Positions 53,522 to 64,000 of a stretch of 64,000 nt of DNA are shown here, in pieces. Source of the stretch: Carya illinoinensis (taxonomy: Eukaryota > Streptophyta > Magnoliopsida > Fagales > Juglandaceae); NCBI RefSeq assembly GCF_018687715.1, contig NC_056767.1, positions 1,798,001 through 1,862,000 of the forward strand. Direction: 5' to 3'. The notes below the pieces were generated by a model. That model did not search any database. It was not told where the DNA came from and saw only the letters and a program-made list of their open reading frames with translations. A program made the position numbers and the translations under genes. Position 1 is the stretch's first letter. Each line of letters opens with the position of its first letter.

Positions 53522-55806
53522 ATGGATTCGTCAACTTCAACCAATGATGTGCAAGAGTCAATACAAAGTCCAAATATGCCTCCGCCTCCACCCCTATCCA
53601 ATGTAAGTGATAAATCTAACATTGGTGGGTCACAAAGTGGTAGAGTTAGGTCAATGGTTTGGGATCACTTTACAAGAATACCTAAAGGGAATCCCACTAA
53701 ACCTAGGGCTGCATGTAATTATTGTAGTGTTTCGTATGCATGTGATACAAAAATCAATGGTACAAAGTCTATGAAGCATCACATTGAGAAGCAATGTAAG
53801 AAATGTTCGTTTAAGAATACGGATAAGTCCCAGACGACTCTAGGTTGGAAAATGGAGGGAGATAGTGGTGGTGGGGTACTTGTGCTCATTTCATTTAGTG
53901 TTGAGGCTTGCCGACAAGTCTTAGCAAAGATGATTATTGTTGATGAGTTACCATTTAGGTTTGTTGAATGGGAGGATTCTAGAAAGTTTATGCTAGTGGG
54001 TAGGGATTCCATCCCGTTGGACGATTGCAAATGATTGTTTTAATTTGTTTATGAGGGAAAAAAATAAATTAAGAAGTGCTCTTCGAGGACAACGAATTTC
54101 TCTCACCACGGATACATGGACATCCGTGCAAAACCTTAATTATATGTGTCTAACAGCACATTTTATTGATGATGACTGGAAGCTACATAAGAGGATTCTT
54201 TCCTTTTCTTTGGTTGAAAATCACTAGGGTGATACACTTGGTAAAGGCATAGAGTTGTGTTTGCATGATTGGGGGCGACCGAAAATACTTGCAATCACTC
54301 TTGATAATGCAAGTTCTAATAATGGGGCCATTTCTTATTTGAAAAAAAAAACCAAGTATAGGAGGGATACGGTCTTGGAACATGAATTCTTGCATGTTCG
54401 ATGTTGTACCCACATTTTGAATTTAATTGTACGTGAGGGATTGAAAGAATATGAGGAGTCTATTGCGAATGTGAGAGGTGTTGTGAAGTATGTTAAATCC
54501 TCCCCTCAAAGGTGGAGTACATTTAAGAAATGTGTGGAGTTGGAAGATATTCAATACAAAAGTCATGTTTGCCTAGATGTACCGACTAGGTGGAACTCCA
54601 CATATCTTATGTTGGAGATGGCTGGGAAATTTAGAAATGCTTTTGATCGGTTTGAAGAAAAATATATGTGCTTTTTTAAATAGTATTGGAGATGATGATA
54701 ATGACGATGATGAAGGTGATGTGGTAACTAGGAGAAAGTCAAAGAAGTTAGGGCCTCCCAATGCATCCGATTGGGATAAAGTACAGTTGTTTGAGAAGTT
54801 TCTTACATTATTTCATGATGCAACTTTACGCTTTTCAGAGGGTGAGTATGTAACTTGCAATACCTTTTTTATAGAGTTGGTTACTATTAGAAATGCCATT
54901 AACATAGAGCGTGAAGAAAGAAATACCGTGGTATGATTAATGGCCATAAATATGTAGAGAAAGTTTGAAAAGTATTAGGAAAATATGGATAATCAGAATA
55001 TGTTGATGTACGTTGGGATTGTTTTTGATCCTCGTTACAAGATGCGATATCTTGACTTTGGGTTGAGAAAAATGTATGCATATGATCAATCAAAAATTAT
55101 TGATTTGAGTTGGAAGGTGAAAAATACATTTATCTGCATGTATGAGGCATACATCCAAAATGAAGAAGGGAGTTCTCCTCAACGCACAAGTTCCCCACGT
55201 GAAGATTCAAGTCCTCCCACAACTCAGTCTACGAATAAACAAGCTGCATTGATGGCCCAATCTAAGCAAGAGTTATAGTCAGAAGACTCTTTGGAAAGCA
55301 AGTCAGAGGTTGATAGATATCTAGCTGAAAAATGTGAGGATCAAGGTGATAATTTTGACCTACTAAATTGGTGGAAGGTGAATTCAGTTAGATATCGCGT
55401 ACTTTCAAAGGTTGCACGCGATGTACTTGCAATACTGGTATCTACTGTGGCCTCTGAATCTACATTCAGTACTGCGGGTTGTGTACTTGACCCTTTTCGA
55501 AGTAGTTTAAATCCGATTATGGTTGAGGCTCTCATATGTGCATAAAATTGGCTTCGTTCTTCCTTTACTCCAATAAGCCTTAGGACTTTAATGGATGAAG
55601 TGGAGGAATTTGAGAAGCATATAGATATGGGTATGTAATCAATTTAGTTTTGATTTATTTTGTAGTATATTTTTTTTTTTATCTTCTATATTATTTTAAA
55701 TTTATTTAATTTGTTTTGTTTTAAATTTTTATTGATCGAAGGAGAACTTGTTAGGGAATTTGCTGATTCTGCAGAAGGATCAAATTCAATGGCTACCGGC
55801 TCTTAA
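53522..55806 (+). pseudogene. hAT transposase relic (BED finger, DDE core, dimerisation region)
   Basis: The start follows a splice acceptor: MDSSTSTNDV. A BED zinc finger follows (residues about 45-95: VWDHFTRIP, ACNYCSVSYACD, KHHIEKQC). The catalytic core reads RISLTTDTWTSVQN, TLDNASSNNGAI, RCCTHILNLIV and DVPTRWNSTYLML. The C-terminal dimerisation region has DPRYKMRYLDF, SEVDRYLAE, FDLLNWWK and ASESTFSTAG. Frames change near 54010 and 54660, and stops lie at about 54225, 54934, 54955, 54976, 55276 and 55543. A last small exon, GELVREFADS...TGS, probably ends at 55806. It is dead but clearly RICESLEEPER-like hAT. Confidence 0.9.
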
Positions 55807-55947
55807 CCCAATGTTGATGTAAGACCAAAAAGGTGAGACCGTGAGAAATTAGAATGATTGTTTTGAACTTGTGTGCTCCTGAAAATCTGTTTAATTTTCT
55901 AATTTTATTTCTTTCTCTATTACATTTTCTGTTTGTAAAATCTGCAG

Positions 55948-56028
55948 ATCTGTGATCTCAACCTTGATAGAGAAATTGATCGTGACGAATTTGTGGCATT
56001 TATCCAGCAGCTGACCAGTGACAACTGA
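55948..56028 (+). pseudogene. Possible captured EF-hand exon
   Basis: After a good acceptor (TAAAATCTGCAG) the frame reads ICDLNLDREIDRDEFVAFIQ and ends at TGA. DLNLDREIDRDEF fits an EF-hand loop (acidic or Asn at positions 1, 3, 5, 9 and 12). It does not belong to hAT transposases. It may be a host-gene fragment carried in the element. The source gene is not recognised. Confidence 0.4.
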
Positions 56029-56304
56029 GACACTCATTGCTGATAGTCAGGACTGATTCTCACTTTGCCTAATTGTATAATTTGTATTTTGTATTGATGT
56101 AATTATGTTAACTCTTAGATGCTACTGTTGGTCATTTTTTTTAAGTAGTTAGTCTGTTATAGTGCATTGTGCATCAGTGCTTTTGATGTAAATTATTAAA
56201 TATGATTTCTAGTATTTGATAGTTCTTTACTTTTTAAGACCTTTTAATTTTCAGTTTTTAAATATGCTTGAGAATGGACTTTTATTTTTCTTTCTTTTAG
56301 GAGG

Positions 56305-57236
56305 TGTAAAGGCAAAAATTGGCTAGGATTAGATGACTAAATAATAAGATTTATCTTATCATTATTTGATTAAATTTGAATGAATGATAAGGTTTATCTT
56401 ATCATTATTTGATTAAATTTGGATGAATGTAAAATAAGTATTGATTTATATCTAAACAATATTGAGTCTATCTAGAAGTCTTAGGTGTTGTTTAGATAAG
56501 TTCCTGAAGTCAAAATCGAGTTCTGTTAGCAGTACACTTATCCAGAAGAAATCGGAACAGAATTCAGTCTATATCAGAAGAAGTTATCTCGAAATGTTAG
56601 CAGTCCGTCGGGACGCGTTTTCGCGTCTGTTGCTAACCGTCAGCAGAGTCCTACTGCAACTAGAACTCTTTTCAGATCTTCTATTTAAAGGGGATTCGGT
56701 TTTGCATCTTTTCAAGGACTTCAAGCCACGAATTTTACAGAGGAGATCCTGAGTGTTTATGAGAGAAAATTCACTTGAGAATTTTCATGGGATTTTTCAT
56801 ATCTTCTTGAGTGTGATCGTGCTTTGAGTGCGAAGCAACATCGATTGTGTTTCAGCCTTTGGAGTTCCAGAAGGGAGGTCAACATTTGAAGATCGCCAGA
56901 GGTTCTGGCTGCTACTGCGGTAGAAGACAAACGGGTCGTTTGTCTAGGCAAGTAAGAGAGTCGAATTGCAAAAGTTTTGTAATTGATTATTGCTTGTAAT
57001 TGTTCTTCAAATAATAAGATTGACTTTCCTGGGTTTGGCTGCCCCGTAGGGTTTTACCTTTAAAGAGTTCTTTAAAGGGTTTCCCTTCGTAACCAATCGT
57101 TGTGTCTTGCAAGTTTGATTATTTATTTTAAATTACTTGATTCGTTTCATAATCTTGATAATTGAGATCTAACCTATTTGTTCAAGGAAATTGGTAGACA
57201 ATTTCGTGGTTTTACAGGGGTACGTTGGGAATTTCA
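56305..57236 (+). repeat. 5' LTR of the gag-only element
   Basis: Starts TGTAAAGGCAAAAATTGG and ends GGGAATTTCA. TATTTAAAGG at 56682 is a likely TATA box. Short ORFs inside are LTR shadow. Confidence 0.95.
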
Positions 57237-57252
57237 ATTGGCATCAGAGCGT
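57237..57252 (+). other. Primer-binding site of the gag-only element
   Basis: ATTGGCATCAGAGCGTGG begins at the LTR end; TGGCATCAGAGC matches the initiator-Met PBS with one substitution. Confidence 0.85.
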
Positions 57253-57291
57253 GGTTCACTCATTCGAGTGTGATCCGTGCCCTTGTAGATC

Positions 57292-59136
57292 ATGTCAACG
57301 TCATTATACGTTCCACCATACTTCGGTGGGGAAAACTATGCTTGTTGGAAAGTTCGTATGAGGGCTTTTCTCAAGTCTTTGGATGAACGTGTATGGCATT
57401 TGGTTGAACAAGGATGGACTAAACCCGAGACATCTATAGATGCTTGGACAAAAGATGAAATTAGCAATTGCAATTTAAATAGCAAAGGACTTAACGCTAT
57501 TTTTATGGCGGTATCCTCCGAAGAATTTAAAAGAATCTCCATGTGTGAGATTGCTAAAGAAGCTTGGGATATTTTGGAGGTTACACATGAAGGCACAAGA
57601 ATAGTAAAAAATTCGAAATTGCAAATGCTAACCTCAAAATTTGAAGAGATTAAAATGTTGGAAGATGAAAATTTTAATGATTTTTATGCTAAACTGAATG
57701 ATATTGTGAATTCCAGGTTTAATCTCGGCGAGAAGGTGGAGGATTCAAGGATCGTGAGGAAGATTCTAAGGTCTTTACCTGAAAGATTTCGACCCAAAGT
57801 TACCGCTATTGAAGAAAGTAAAGATCTTGATGCAATAAAGGTAGAAGAATTGGTAGGTTCTTTGCAAACGTATGAATCTTCGCTTCCTCAAGCAAGAAAA
57901 GGTAAGTCTATTGCCTTAAAAACTATAGAAGAAAATCAAGATAATTTTTCTGATGAAGAAAATCTTAACAATAAGGATATAGATCTTATAGTAAGAAAAT
58001 TCAGAAAATTCATGTTTAATAAAAAGTATAGTGGAAAGGAAAAAGGAGGTAGAGAATTTTCTGCAAAGAAAAATTATTTTGAAAAATGGAATAAAGAAAA
58101 ATCTGATAAAGTAAAATGTCATGAATGTTCTGGTTATGGTCATATAAGAATTGAATGTCCAAATTTCAAGAAAAGTAAAGGAAAAGCATTGAATGTCACA
58201 CTTAGTGATAGTTCAGAATCTGAAACTTCAAGTTCATCATCTGATTATGACAATACTTTTGTGGCTCTTTCTACTGTTGTTAATGATTTTTCTGATATTG
58301 AGCTAACAAAATCTGAAAGTGATGATGACAATAGTGATTCAGAGGTTGCTCTAGTTGTGGATGATCATGAGTTGAGTTTACAAGAAGCTTACAATGATGT
58401 GTGTGAAGAAGTGATCAAATTAAAGAAACTCAACAAGAAGCTGTACAAGAAATTCACTAATATGGAGAGTGAGAAAAATAACTTGTTTGAGGCATTCAAA
58501 ATTTCTGATATTGAAATAGCAAGATTAAGGGATCAAAAAATTGCATTAGAAAAAGAGTTGGAAAAGGTTCAAGAAAAAACAGCAACACAAAAATTAGAAG
58601 AGATGTTGAGTATTCAAAAATCTAGTTGTGATCGCACGGGTTTGGGGTATATGACTTCTCAAGGTATGGAACTTAAAGACTCATCATCCGCTGCCACCTC
58701 ATCAAAAAATATCATTTTTATTAAAGGAAGTCAAGATGAGGAAACTCCAAAGAAGGCCGTGTCTACAACTCATGTTTTAAGAGCCTCACATGATAGATCA
58801 ATGACAAAGAAGCCCAAACAAGGTAAGTCCAAAGGTAAGTTTATTCCTATTTGTCATTATTGTGGTGTTGTTGGTCATATAAGACCAAATTGCTTTAACT
58901 TGAATAAAGTGAAGAAAAATGGATGTGAAAGAAATCTAAAAAGGAAAGGAAATAGTCTAGAGAATCAAGTTTGTGATATGAGTCAACAAATCAAATTTTT
59001 AAATCTCAAAATTGGTGAAATAGCAGATTTTTGTTTTCAAAATAAAGAAAAGATCATACAAAGTGATGTTGACAAAAAGAATAGGCCAAAATTTAAAGCA
59101 AAATGGGTGGTCAAAGAGGATGCCATGTCACATTAA
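57292..59136 (+). CDS. Intact gag of SIRE-like copia type with two zinc knuckles
   Basis: The 614-residue frame starts 56 bases after the LTR. Residues 10-40 hold the DUF4219-like FGGENYACWKVRMRAFL; about 55-190 form the UBN2 capsid-type region. DLIVRKFRKFM precedes a basic stretch and knuckle 1, CHECSGYGHIRIEC (276-289). An acidic serine-rich region and a coiled coil (about 365-445) follow, then knuckle 2, CHYCGVVGHIRPNC (521-534). The frame ends just where SIRE polyproteins would enter protease (KAKWVVKEDAMSH, then stop). It should form RNA-packaging particles. No lesion is seen. Confidence 0.93.
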   Translation: MSTSLYVPPYFGGENYACWKVRMRAFLKSLDERVWHLVEQGWTKPETSIDAWTKDEISNCNLNSKGLNAIFMAVSSEEFKRISMCEIAKEAWDILEVTHEGTRIVKNSKLQMLTSKFEEIKMLEDENFNDFYAKLNDIVNSRFNLGEKVEDSRIVRKILRSLPERFRPKVTAIEESKDLDAIKVEELVGSLQTYESSLPQARKGKSIALKTIEENQDNFSDEENLNNKDIDLIVRKFRKFMFNKKYSGKEKGGREFSAKKNYFEKWNKEKSDKVKCHECSGYGHIRIECPNFKKSKGKALNVTLSDSSESETSSSSSDYDNTFVALSTVVNDFSDIELTKSESDDDNSDSEVALVVDDHELSLQEAYNDVCEEVIKLKKLNKKLYKKFTNMESEKNNLFEAFKISDIEIARLRDQKIALEKELEKVQEKTATQKLEEMLSIQKSSCDRTGLGYMTSQGMELKDSSSAATSSKNIIFIKGSQDEETPKKAVSTTHVLRASHDRSMTKKPKQGKSKGKFIPICHYCGVVGHIRPNCFNLNKVKKNGCERNLKRKGNSLENQVCDMSQQIKFLNLKIGEIADFCFQNKEKIIQSDVDKKNRPKFKAKWVVKEDAMSH

Positions 59137-61690
59137 TGGATATGATTACTTGCATGTTCTTGCATCCGTTATATTATTGCATTAGCCTAGGACATGCATT
59201 TTATTTTTCTGTTTTATGTTTCTGTTTTTCAGTTTTAAATAAGAAAAATATAATATAAAAAAAAAATTCTGGTTTGGTTCATAACTTTTCTTTAAGGAAA
59301 GTGCATGCTTGATATGTCAAAGTTTGAGCATTTGTGTTCTTACTTAATAAATTCCTGAACCTATGCATCTCTCTACTTTGTGCAATTCACTTTGTGTATA
59401 CTAACCCTATGGATTATCTTAGCAAAGTTCATTTTCAATGCACAGTGAGAAACTTATATGTATGTTTTTTATAATTAAAGTTCACATCATTTAATGAGAT
59501 GCTCATCAAAGAGAGAGTTCCTACCTTGAATTGACTAATACTAGTTGAACCTAGTACATCAATAAAGAGCTCTCTTCTTGCCAAACACAAAGAGTGATCC
59601 ATATAGAAAAAGTCGGTGTTAATTCATTGTGGAAAAAGACAAACACCCTACACGGATCTATCTCCTTAAGTCCTTATAGAAAGAATCGTTGCTCTAATCA
59701 TTGTGGAAAAAGATGAGCAACAAAAATGGACTTAAAAAAGGGGATTGTGCAAATTAGTGTTTGGAGGAGATGCTCATGTATCTAGGCCCTAGCATAAAGT
59801 TTGACTTTTAAGGTGAAGCAACAAACTCTTGTGAGCATCTATAAGAAGCAATCTTTCATGAATAAAGGTATCAAAAGGAAAAAAAAAAGGATATTGAAGA
59901 AAGGAGTTCATAAAAATGCTTTGTTATAAGTATACTCACTCACACACTCACATGAACTTTGACATTGATGATCTTATGAGGAGTGAATATCCATAGTGAT
60001 TGTTGCAAATAAATGGGTGTACTTTATTGAATTTGTTTTGTGAGTTACACTATGTTTGAACTAAGATGCATTTAGGCATGTTACTTGCCCTATTGCTTTA
60101 TATAAAATAAAAAATTAAAAATAAAATTTTTTTGTTGTTTTTATTTTTACTAATCTCTATTTTTTCTGGTTTCTATAAAATAAATACAGAAATAAAAATA
60201 TGAAGTTTTTTTTTGTTTGTTTGAGATATGAGCCTAAATCTGTGTTTTTTTGGTCACTTATGCTAGTGTTGCAGTAGTCCCAGTGGGACTCTTTTTCCTC
60301 GGGCACGTGCCTAGGCACACGACACTTACGTGCCTTATGTTTTTCCTTCTTGTGTCTCATACATGCGCCGATCTCCCACCCCCTTTCTCTCTTATTTTGC
60401 ACGGCGCCCAGCTTTCTCACACATTTCTTCCTCTTTTGACACCCAACCGAATCCTTCATTCACTCATATCACTAGTTAGACTTTTGAAATTCTGAAGATC
60501 ATCCAGTTCTACTCATCTTTGCATCCTAATCAAGGTAAGGCTTATATGTTTTTCGGTCTTCTAAAATTTCTAGGGTTGATATGTTTTTCAGCCGATTTAT
60601 GAGGGGCTATTCATTATATGTGATTGGGTTGCGTTGAAATCACTATGGTTGCTTAGTTGAGCATTTTGTTTGCATGTATTGAGGACGGTTTTTGAGTGGG
60701 TCCTTAGCCTTTGTCATTCGGTTTTTATGGAATGCCCACCAAGTGTTTGTTTTTTTTCTCAACTAAGTTGTCTCAATCATTTGCTCATTGTTTAAACATG
60801 CATTCATGCTCATACATCAAGTGCATTTAATCCATGAAAAATTGAGACACATGTGAGTTGTTCACCATGTCTTTCTTAGTATCTTCATATTGACTCACAT
60901 AAGATATTTATTCTATTTTGTGTCTTGTCAGATTAGTGACAAAAAGGGGGAGATAAATAAATTGGAATATCTTGATATTGTGAAATTTAGGGGGAGTTTG
61001 AGTAAGTGGGTGTTTAATGAATTTGCTGAAAATAAAAAGGGGAGCAGCAGAATATTAAGGGGAAGAACTAAGTATTGAACATGGTTATTGATGATGAATT
61101 TGCTGAAAATAAAAAAGGGGAGCAGCAGAATATTGAGGGGGAGAATTAAGTATTGAACATGGTTATTGATGATGACTAGAACACTTTCTTTTTGTAGGTT
61201 TACATTGCATCTAACCTTTTATGAACACTCAAAGTTTATCGTGAAATTTAGGGGGAGTTTGAGTAAGTGGGTGTTTAATGAATTTGCTGAAAATAAAAAG
61301 GGGAGCAGCAGAATATTAAGGGGGAGAACTAAGTATTGAACATGGTTATTGATGATGAATTTGCTGAAAATAAAAAAGGGGAGCAGCAAAATATTGAGGG
61401 GGAGAATTAAGTATTGAACATGGTTATTGATGATGACTAGAACACTTTCTTTTTGTAGGTTTACATTGCATCTAACTTTTGATTATTATTGGGACTAGTT
61501 TCAAGGAATGTTCTATGTCATTTCTTATCATTACTGTATTAAGATATTTTTCACGAGATCTTGGTCTGCTGGTTGTTTTTATCTTAGGTACACACTACAT
61601 TCATCAAGTTGATTTTGTGACTGATCCGCCAAAGGGAAGATTGTATATCCAAGACATTCATCAAATTGGTTTTGTCACCAATCCGCCAAA
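59137..61690 (+). other. Non-coding internal region of the gag-only element
   Basis: AT-rich sequence without pol motifs. It includes a GC-richer patch (60270-60440) and, from 60980, a 261-bp tandem duplication (60980 and 61241) itself built of ~75-bp subunits with AATTTGCTGAAAATAAAAA and several GGGGGAG tracts. A second short duplication precedes the 3' LTR (AATCCGCCAAAGGG(G)GA, about 61622 and 61680). Confidence 0.8.
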
Positions 61691-61698
61691 GGGGGAGA
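61688..61698 (+). other. Polypurine tract of the gag-only element
   Basis: AAAGGGGGAGA runs to just before the first LTR base (61700). A near-copy, AAAGGGAAGATTGTA, lies about 66 bases upstream. Confidence 0.85.
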
Positions 61699-61699
61699 T

Positions 61700-62631
61700 T
61701 GTAAAGGCAAAAATTGGCTAGGATTAGATGACTAAATAATAAGATTTATCTTATCATTATTTGATTAAATTTGAATGAATGATAAGGTTTATCTTATCAT
61801 TATTTGATTAAATTTGGATGAATGTAAAATAAGTATTGATTTATATCTAAACAATATTGAGTCTATCTAGAAGTCTTAGGTGTTGTTTAGATAAGTTCCT
61901 GAAGTCAAAATCGAGTTCTGTTAGCAGTACACTTATCCAGAAGAAATCGGAACAGAATTCAGTCTATATCAGAAGAAGTTATCTCGAAATGTTAGCAGTC
62001 CGTCGGGACGCGTTTTCGCGTCTGTTGCTAACCGTCAGCAGAGTCCTACTGCAACTAGAACTCTTTTCAGATCTTCTATTTAAAGGGGATTCGGTTTTGC
62101 ATCTTTTCAAGGATTTCAAGCCACGAATTTTACAGAGGAGATCCTGAGTGTTTATGAGAGAAAATTCACTTGAGAATTTTCATGGGATTTTTCATATCTT
62201 CTTGAGTGTGATCGTGCTTTGAGTGCGAAACAACATCGATTGTGTTTCAGCCTTTGGAGTTCCAGAAGGGAGGTCAACATTTGAAGATCGCCAGAGGTTC
62301 TGGCTGCTACTGCGGTAGAAGACAAACGGGTCGTTTGTCTAGGCAAGTAAGAGAGTCGAATTGCAAAGGTTTTGTAATTGATTATTGCTTGTAATTGTTC
62401 TTCAAATAATAAGATTGACTTTCCTGGGTTTGGCTGCCCCGTAGGGTTTTACCTTTAAAGAGTTCTTTAAAGGGTTTCCCTTCGTAACCAATCGTTGTGT
62501 CTTGCAAGTTTGATTATTTATTTTAAATTACTTGATTCGTTTCATAATCTTGATAATTGAGATCTAACCTATTTGTTCAAGGAAATTGGTAGACAATTTC
62601 GTGGTTTTACAGGGGTACGTTGGGAATTTCA
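61700..62631 (+). repeat. 3' LTR of the gag-only element
   Basis: 932 bp, same length as the 5' LTR. Differences seen by eye are C to T in AAGGA(C/T)TTCAAG, G to A in GCGAA(G/A)CAAC, and A to G in GCAAA(A/G)GTTTTG. Confidence 0.95.
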
Positions 62632-63290
62632 GGAGGCAAATTTGATTCATTTGATGTATGTAAGATACATGAAGGTAGATTTTAACTGTATTTTTCTTTT
62701 CTTTTCTTTTCTTTTTAAGACCTTTCTTTCTTTTTTTAGATAATGCAAGTTGCATATTGCAATTAAGTTGGTAGATTGCTATATGATAAATATTATATAG
62801 TATATACTATGATTGATTGATCCCCTTGTTTAAATTGTTTGGATGTATATAGGAATTTTTTATCTTTTTGGTAGTAAAATATTTTATTAAAATTTATTGT
62901 ATATAGATAATTTTTTTTAATGGTTATTTTTATTTTTCTTACTAAGTATTTTTTTGGTATTTTTGGCTTCAAACTAGATAAATTGTTAGTGGATTTTAAC
63001 TGTTGGGCCAAAATTTATATAAGAAAAAAATTGGGCCATTGGCCCATTTGGAGGCCGGTCGGACCGATTGGACTAACCGGACCGAACCGTCCCGAATGAG
63101 ACCGGACCGCTCCGGTCTTTATGAGATTCAGTCCGGTCCAGGGTGGGAAACCCCTGGACCGAATAGGTCCAGTCCGGTCTATAAAATCCCCCAAGACCAG
63201 ACCGAACTCCCCCCCACATGAGATCATTTGCACTTCGCATGACAGGAGTGGATCCCACACAGTAGAAGAAGAGGTGGGAATACATTGTTA

Positions 63291-63626
63291 GAGCATTCCT
63301 AATGACTTTTGTAAAATAAATATTTCTTTAGAAAATAAAAGAATGTGTTCAAAAGACGCTTCTATTGAATTATATAATTTTTTTTTAATATACAGTTTAT
63401 TACAATACCTCTTCCATATTTATAGAATATTGTTTACATTTGTATAAATTTTCAATTCATTTCTCTTTTTATTTTTTACTCTTTAAAAGTATAATATTTA
63501 AATGATATGAAGAAAAAATAGATAAGTTGATGTTAGTATATTGTAAAAGTCAGTATGAAAAATAGAAAAAGTGCATTTTAATGATATATTTTAAAAGATA
63601 GAATAAAGAATCCATTGAGAGTGCTC
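63291..63626. mobile_element. Tourist/PIF-Harbinger-like MITE
   Basis: Ends GAGCATTCCTAATG and CATTGAGAGTGCTC are inverted with few mismatches and flanked by TTA on both sides (63288-63290 and 63627-63629), the TTA/TAA target of PIF/Harbinger. It is AT-rich and non-coding. A related element seems to start at once (GAGCACTTCCAATAGC, 63630) with no right end identified before the window ends. Confidence 0.65.
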
Positions 63627-63629
63627 TTA

Positions 63630-64000
63630 GAGCACTTCCAATAGCCCACGTAAAATCTAATTTTTGTAAAATTTAAAGCAAAGAGCTCAAAATAACCCTC
63701 CGGATTATATACTTCATCTTTAATATACAGTTTGTTACAGTACCATCTCTATATTTAATAGATACTGTTCACAAATGCATTTTTTCTTTTTTCATTTCTT
63801 TCTCTTACCTTCTACTCTTTTCTTTTACTATAGAAATAAACTTATTCCAGCCAGCGACTTTAGGTCATGCAGTCCCTTAGATATTGAGAATATCTCAACA
63901 ATTTTTAATTGACTTTATTATTATTTATTATCTTTTACTTTTATTTAATATTTTATTATTACTTTTCACGTACTTTTTCATTACTATTTATAACTTTTTT
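63630..64000. other. AT-rich window end
   Basis: Related MITE start followed by AT-rich sequence; no gene seen. Confidence 0.5.

Larger units (their letters stand above)
56305..62631 (+). mobile_element. Young non-autonomous gag-only LTR retrotransposon (TR-GAG type)
   Basis: Two 932-bp LTRs (TGTAAAGG...ATTTCA) with about three differences flank an initiator-Met-like primer site, an intact gag ORF and a polypurine tract. The target duplication GGAGG is perfect (56300-56304 and 62632-62636). No protease, integrase, RT or RNase H motif is found in the 2.56 kb between gag and the 3' LTR. The gag resembles that of SIRE-type Ty1-copia elements. Such gag-bearing, pol-less elements are described in plants as TR-GAG. 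Mobility would depend on enzymes of a related element. Confidence 0.93.
49546..63214 (+). mobile_element. Old hAT element with GGTCCGG ends, transposase relic and two nested retroelements
   Basis: The left end TAGGAGGGAGTATCGGCCGG and the complement of the right end, GGGGGGAGTTCGGTCTGG, are degenerate versions of the TAGGGGTGAGTTCGGTCCGG terminus of the 11793 element. The flanking octamers GGCATGAG (49538-49545) and CACATGAG (63215-63222) agree at six positions. Inside are GGTCCGG subterminal repeats, an AT core, a GCGCCGTTT leader, a degenerate hAT transposase and a right AT-rich part. Removing the LINE and the LTR element leaves about 5.1 kb, a plausible autonomous hAT length. Unity of the element is inferred. 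Confidence 0.65.

Noticed and set aside
56462..56752. Identical 96-codon ORFs at 56462 and 61857
   Set aside because: They are the same LTR sequence twice and have no known domain.

Overview
The window is nuclear DNA of a flowering plant: introns with GT/AG borders, one PH-RCC1-FYVE gene, one TIR-NBS-LRR gene, Ty1-copia and LINE debris, hAT elements and a plant pararetrovirus. It is probably a woody eudicot. Several dispersed MITE families resemble ones I associate with Fagales, but that is recollection, not proof.

Layout. 1-5459 (minus): six exons of a PRAF-type gene (PH, RCC1 repeats, FYVE), open at the left edge. 5.5-11.4 kb: AT-rich spacer with MITEs and microsatellites. 11453-19179: a decayed Ty1-copia element with a 5-bp target duplication; it holds a 1.8-kb hAT-type element with a perfect 8-bp duplication and a 2.25-kb solo-LTR-like insertion. 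19.7-27.1 kb: minus-strand LINE 3' ends and a roughly 1.3-kb segment present twice. 27674-28611: an unidentified coding-like ORF ending at a GGTCCGG-rich hAT-type element.

29.9-42.3 kb is a nested tower. A GATGAG-type MITE was split by a hAT derivative (29968-41841, perfect 8-bp duplication). That derivative was in turn invaded by an endogenous caulimovirid (about 31.05-41.13 kb). The virus copy has an uninterrupted 1860-codon polyprotein (movement, coat, zinc knuckle, protease, RT, RNase H), a downstream ORF2 broken by one amber codon, a TATA box and a poly(A) signal. Its right side is rearranged: an approximately 542-bp unit repeats in tandem and carries inverted polyprotein pieces, then comes an inverted ORF2 piece, then a second copy of the ORF2 end and promoter that stops before the poly(A) signal.

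43744-47519 (minus): a five-exon TIR-NBS-LRR gene with every exon open, encoding about 941 residues, with MHS in place of MHD. 49546-63214 is best read as one old, probably autonomous hAT element with GGTCCGG-rich ends and a degenerate transposase (53.5-55.8 kb). An internally deleted LINE (about 49.99-52.18 kb) and a young gag-only LTR retrotransposon (56305-62631, 932-bp LTRs with about three differences, perfect 5-bp duplication) are inserted in it. 63.2-64.0 kb holds Tourist-like MITE sequence.

The two host genes have no evident functional link. The most noteworthy locus is the virus tower: a nearly intact viral genome beside its own inverted fragments, with a second viral promoter pointing toward the 3' side of an immune-receptor gene.
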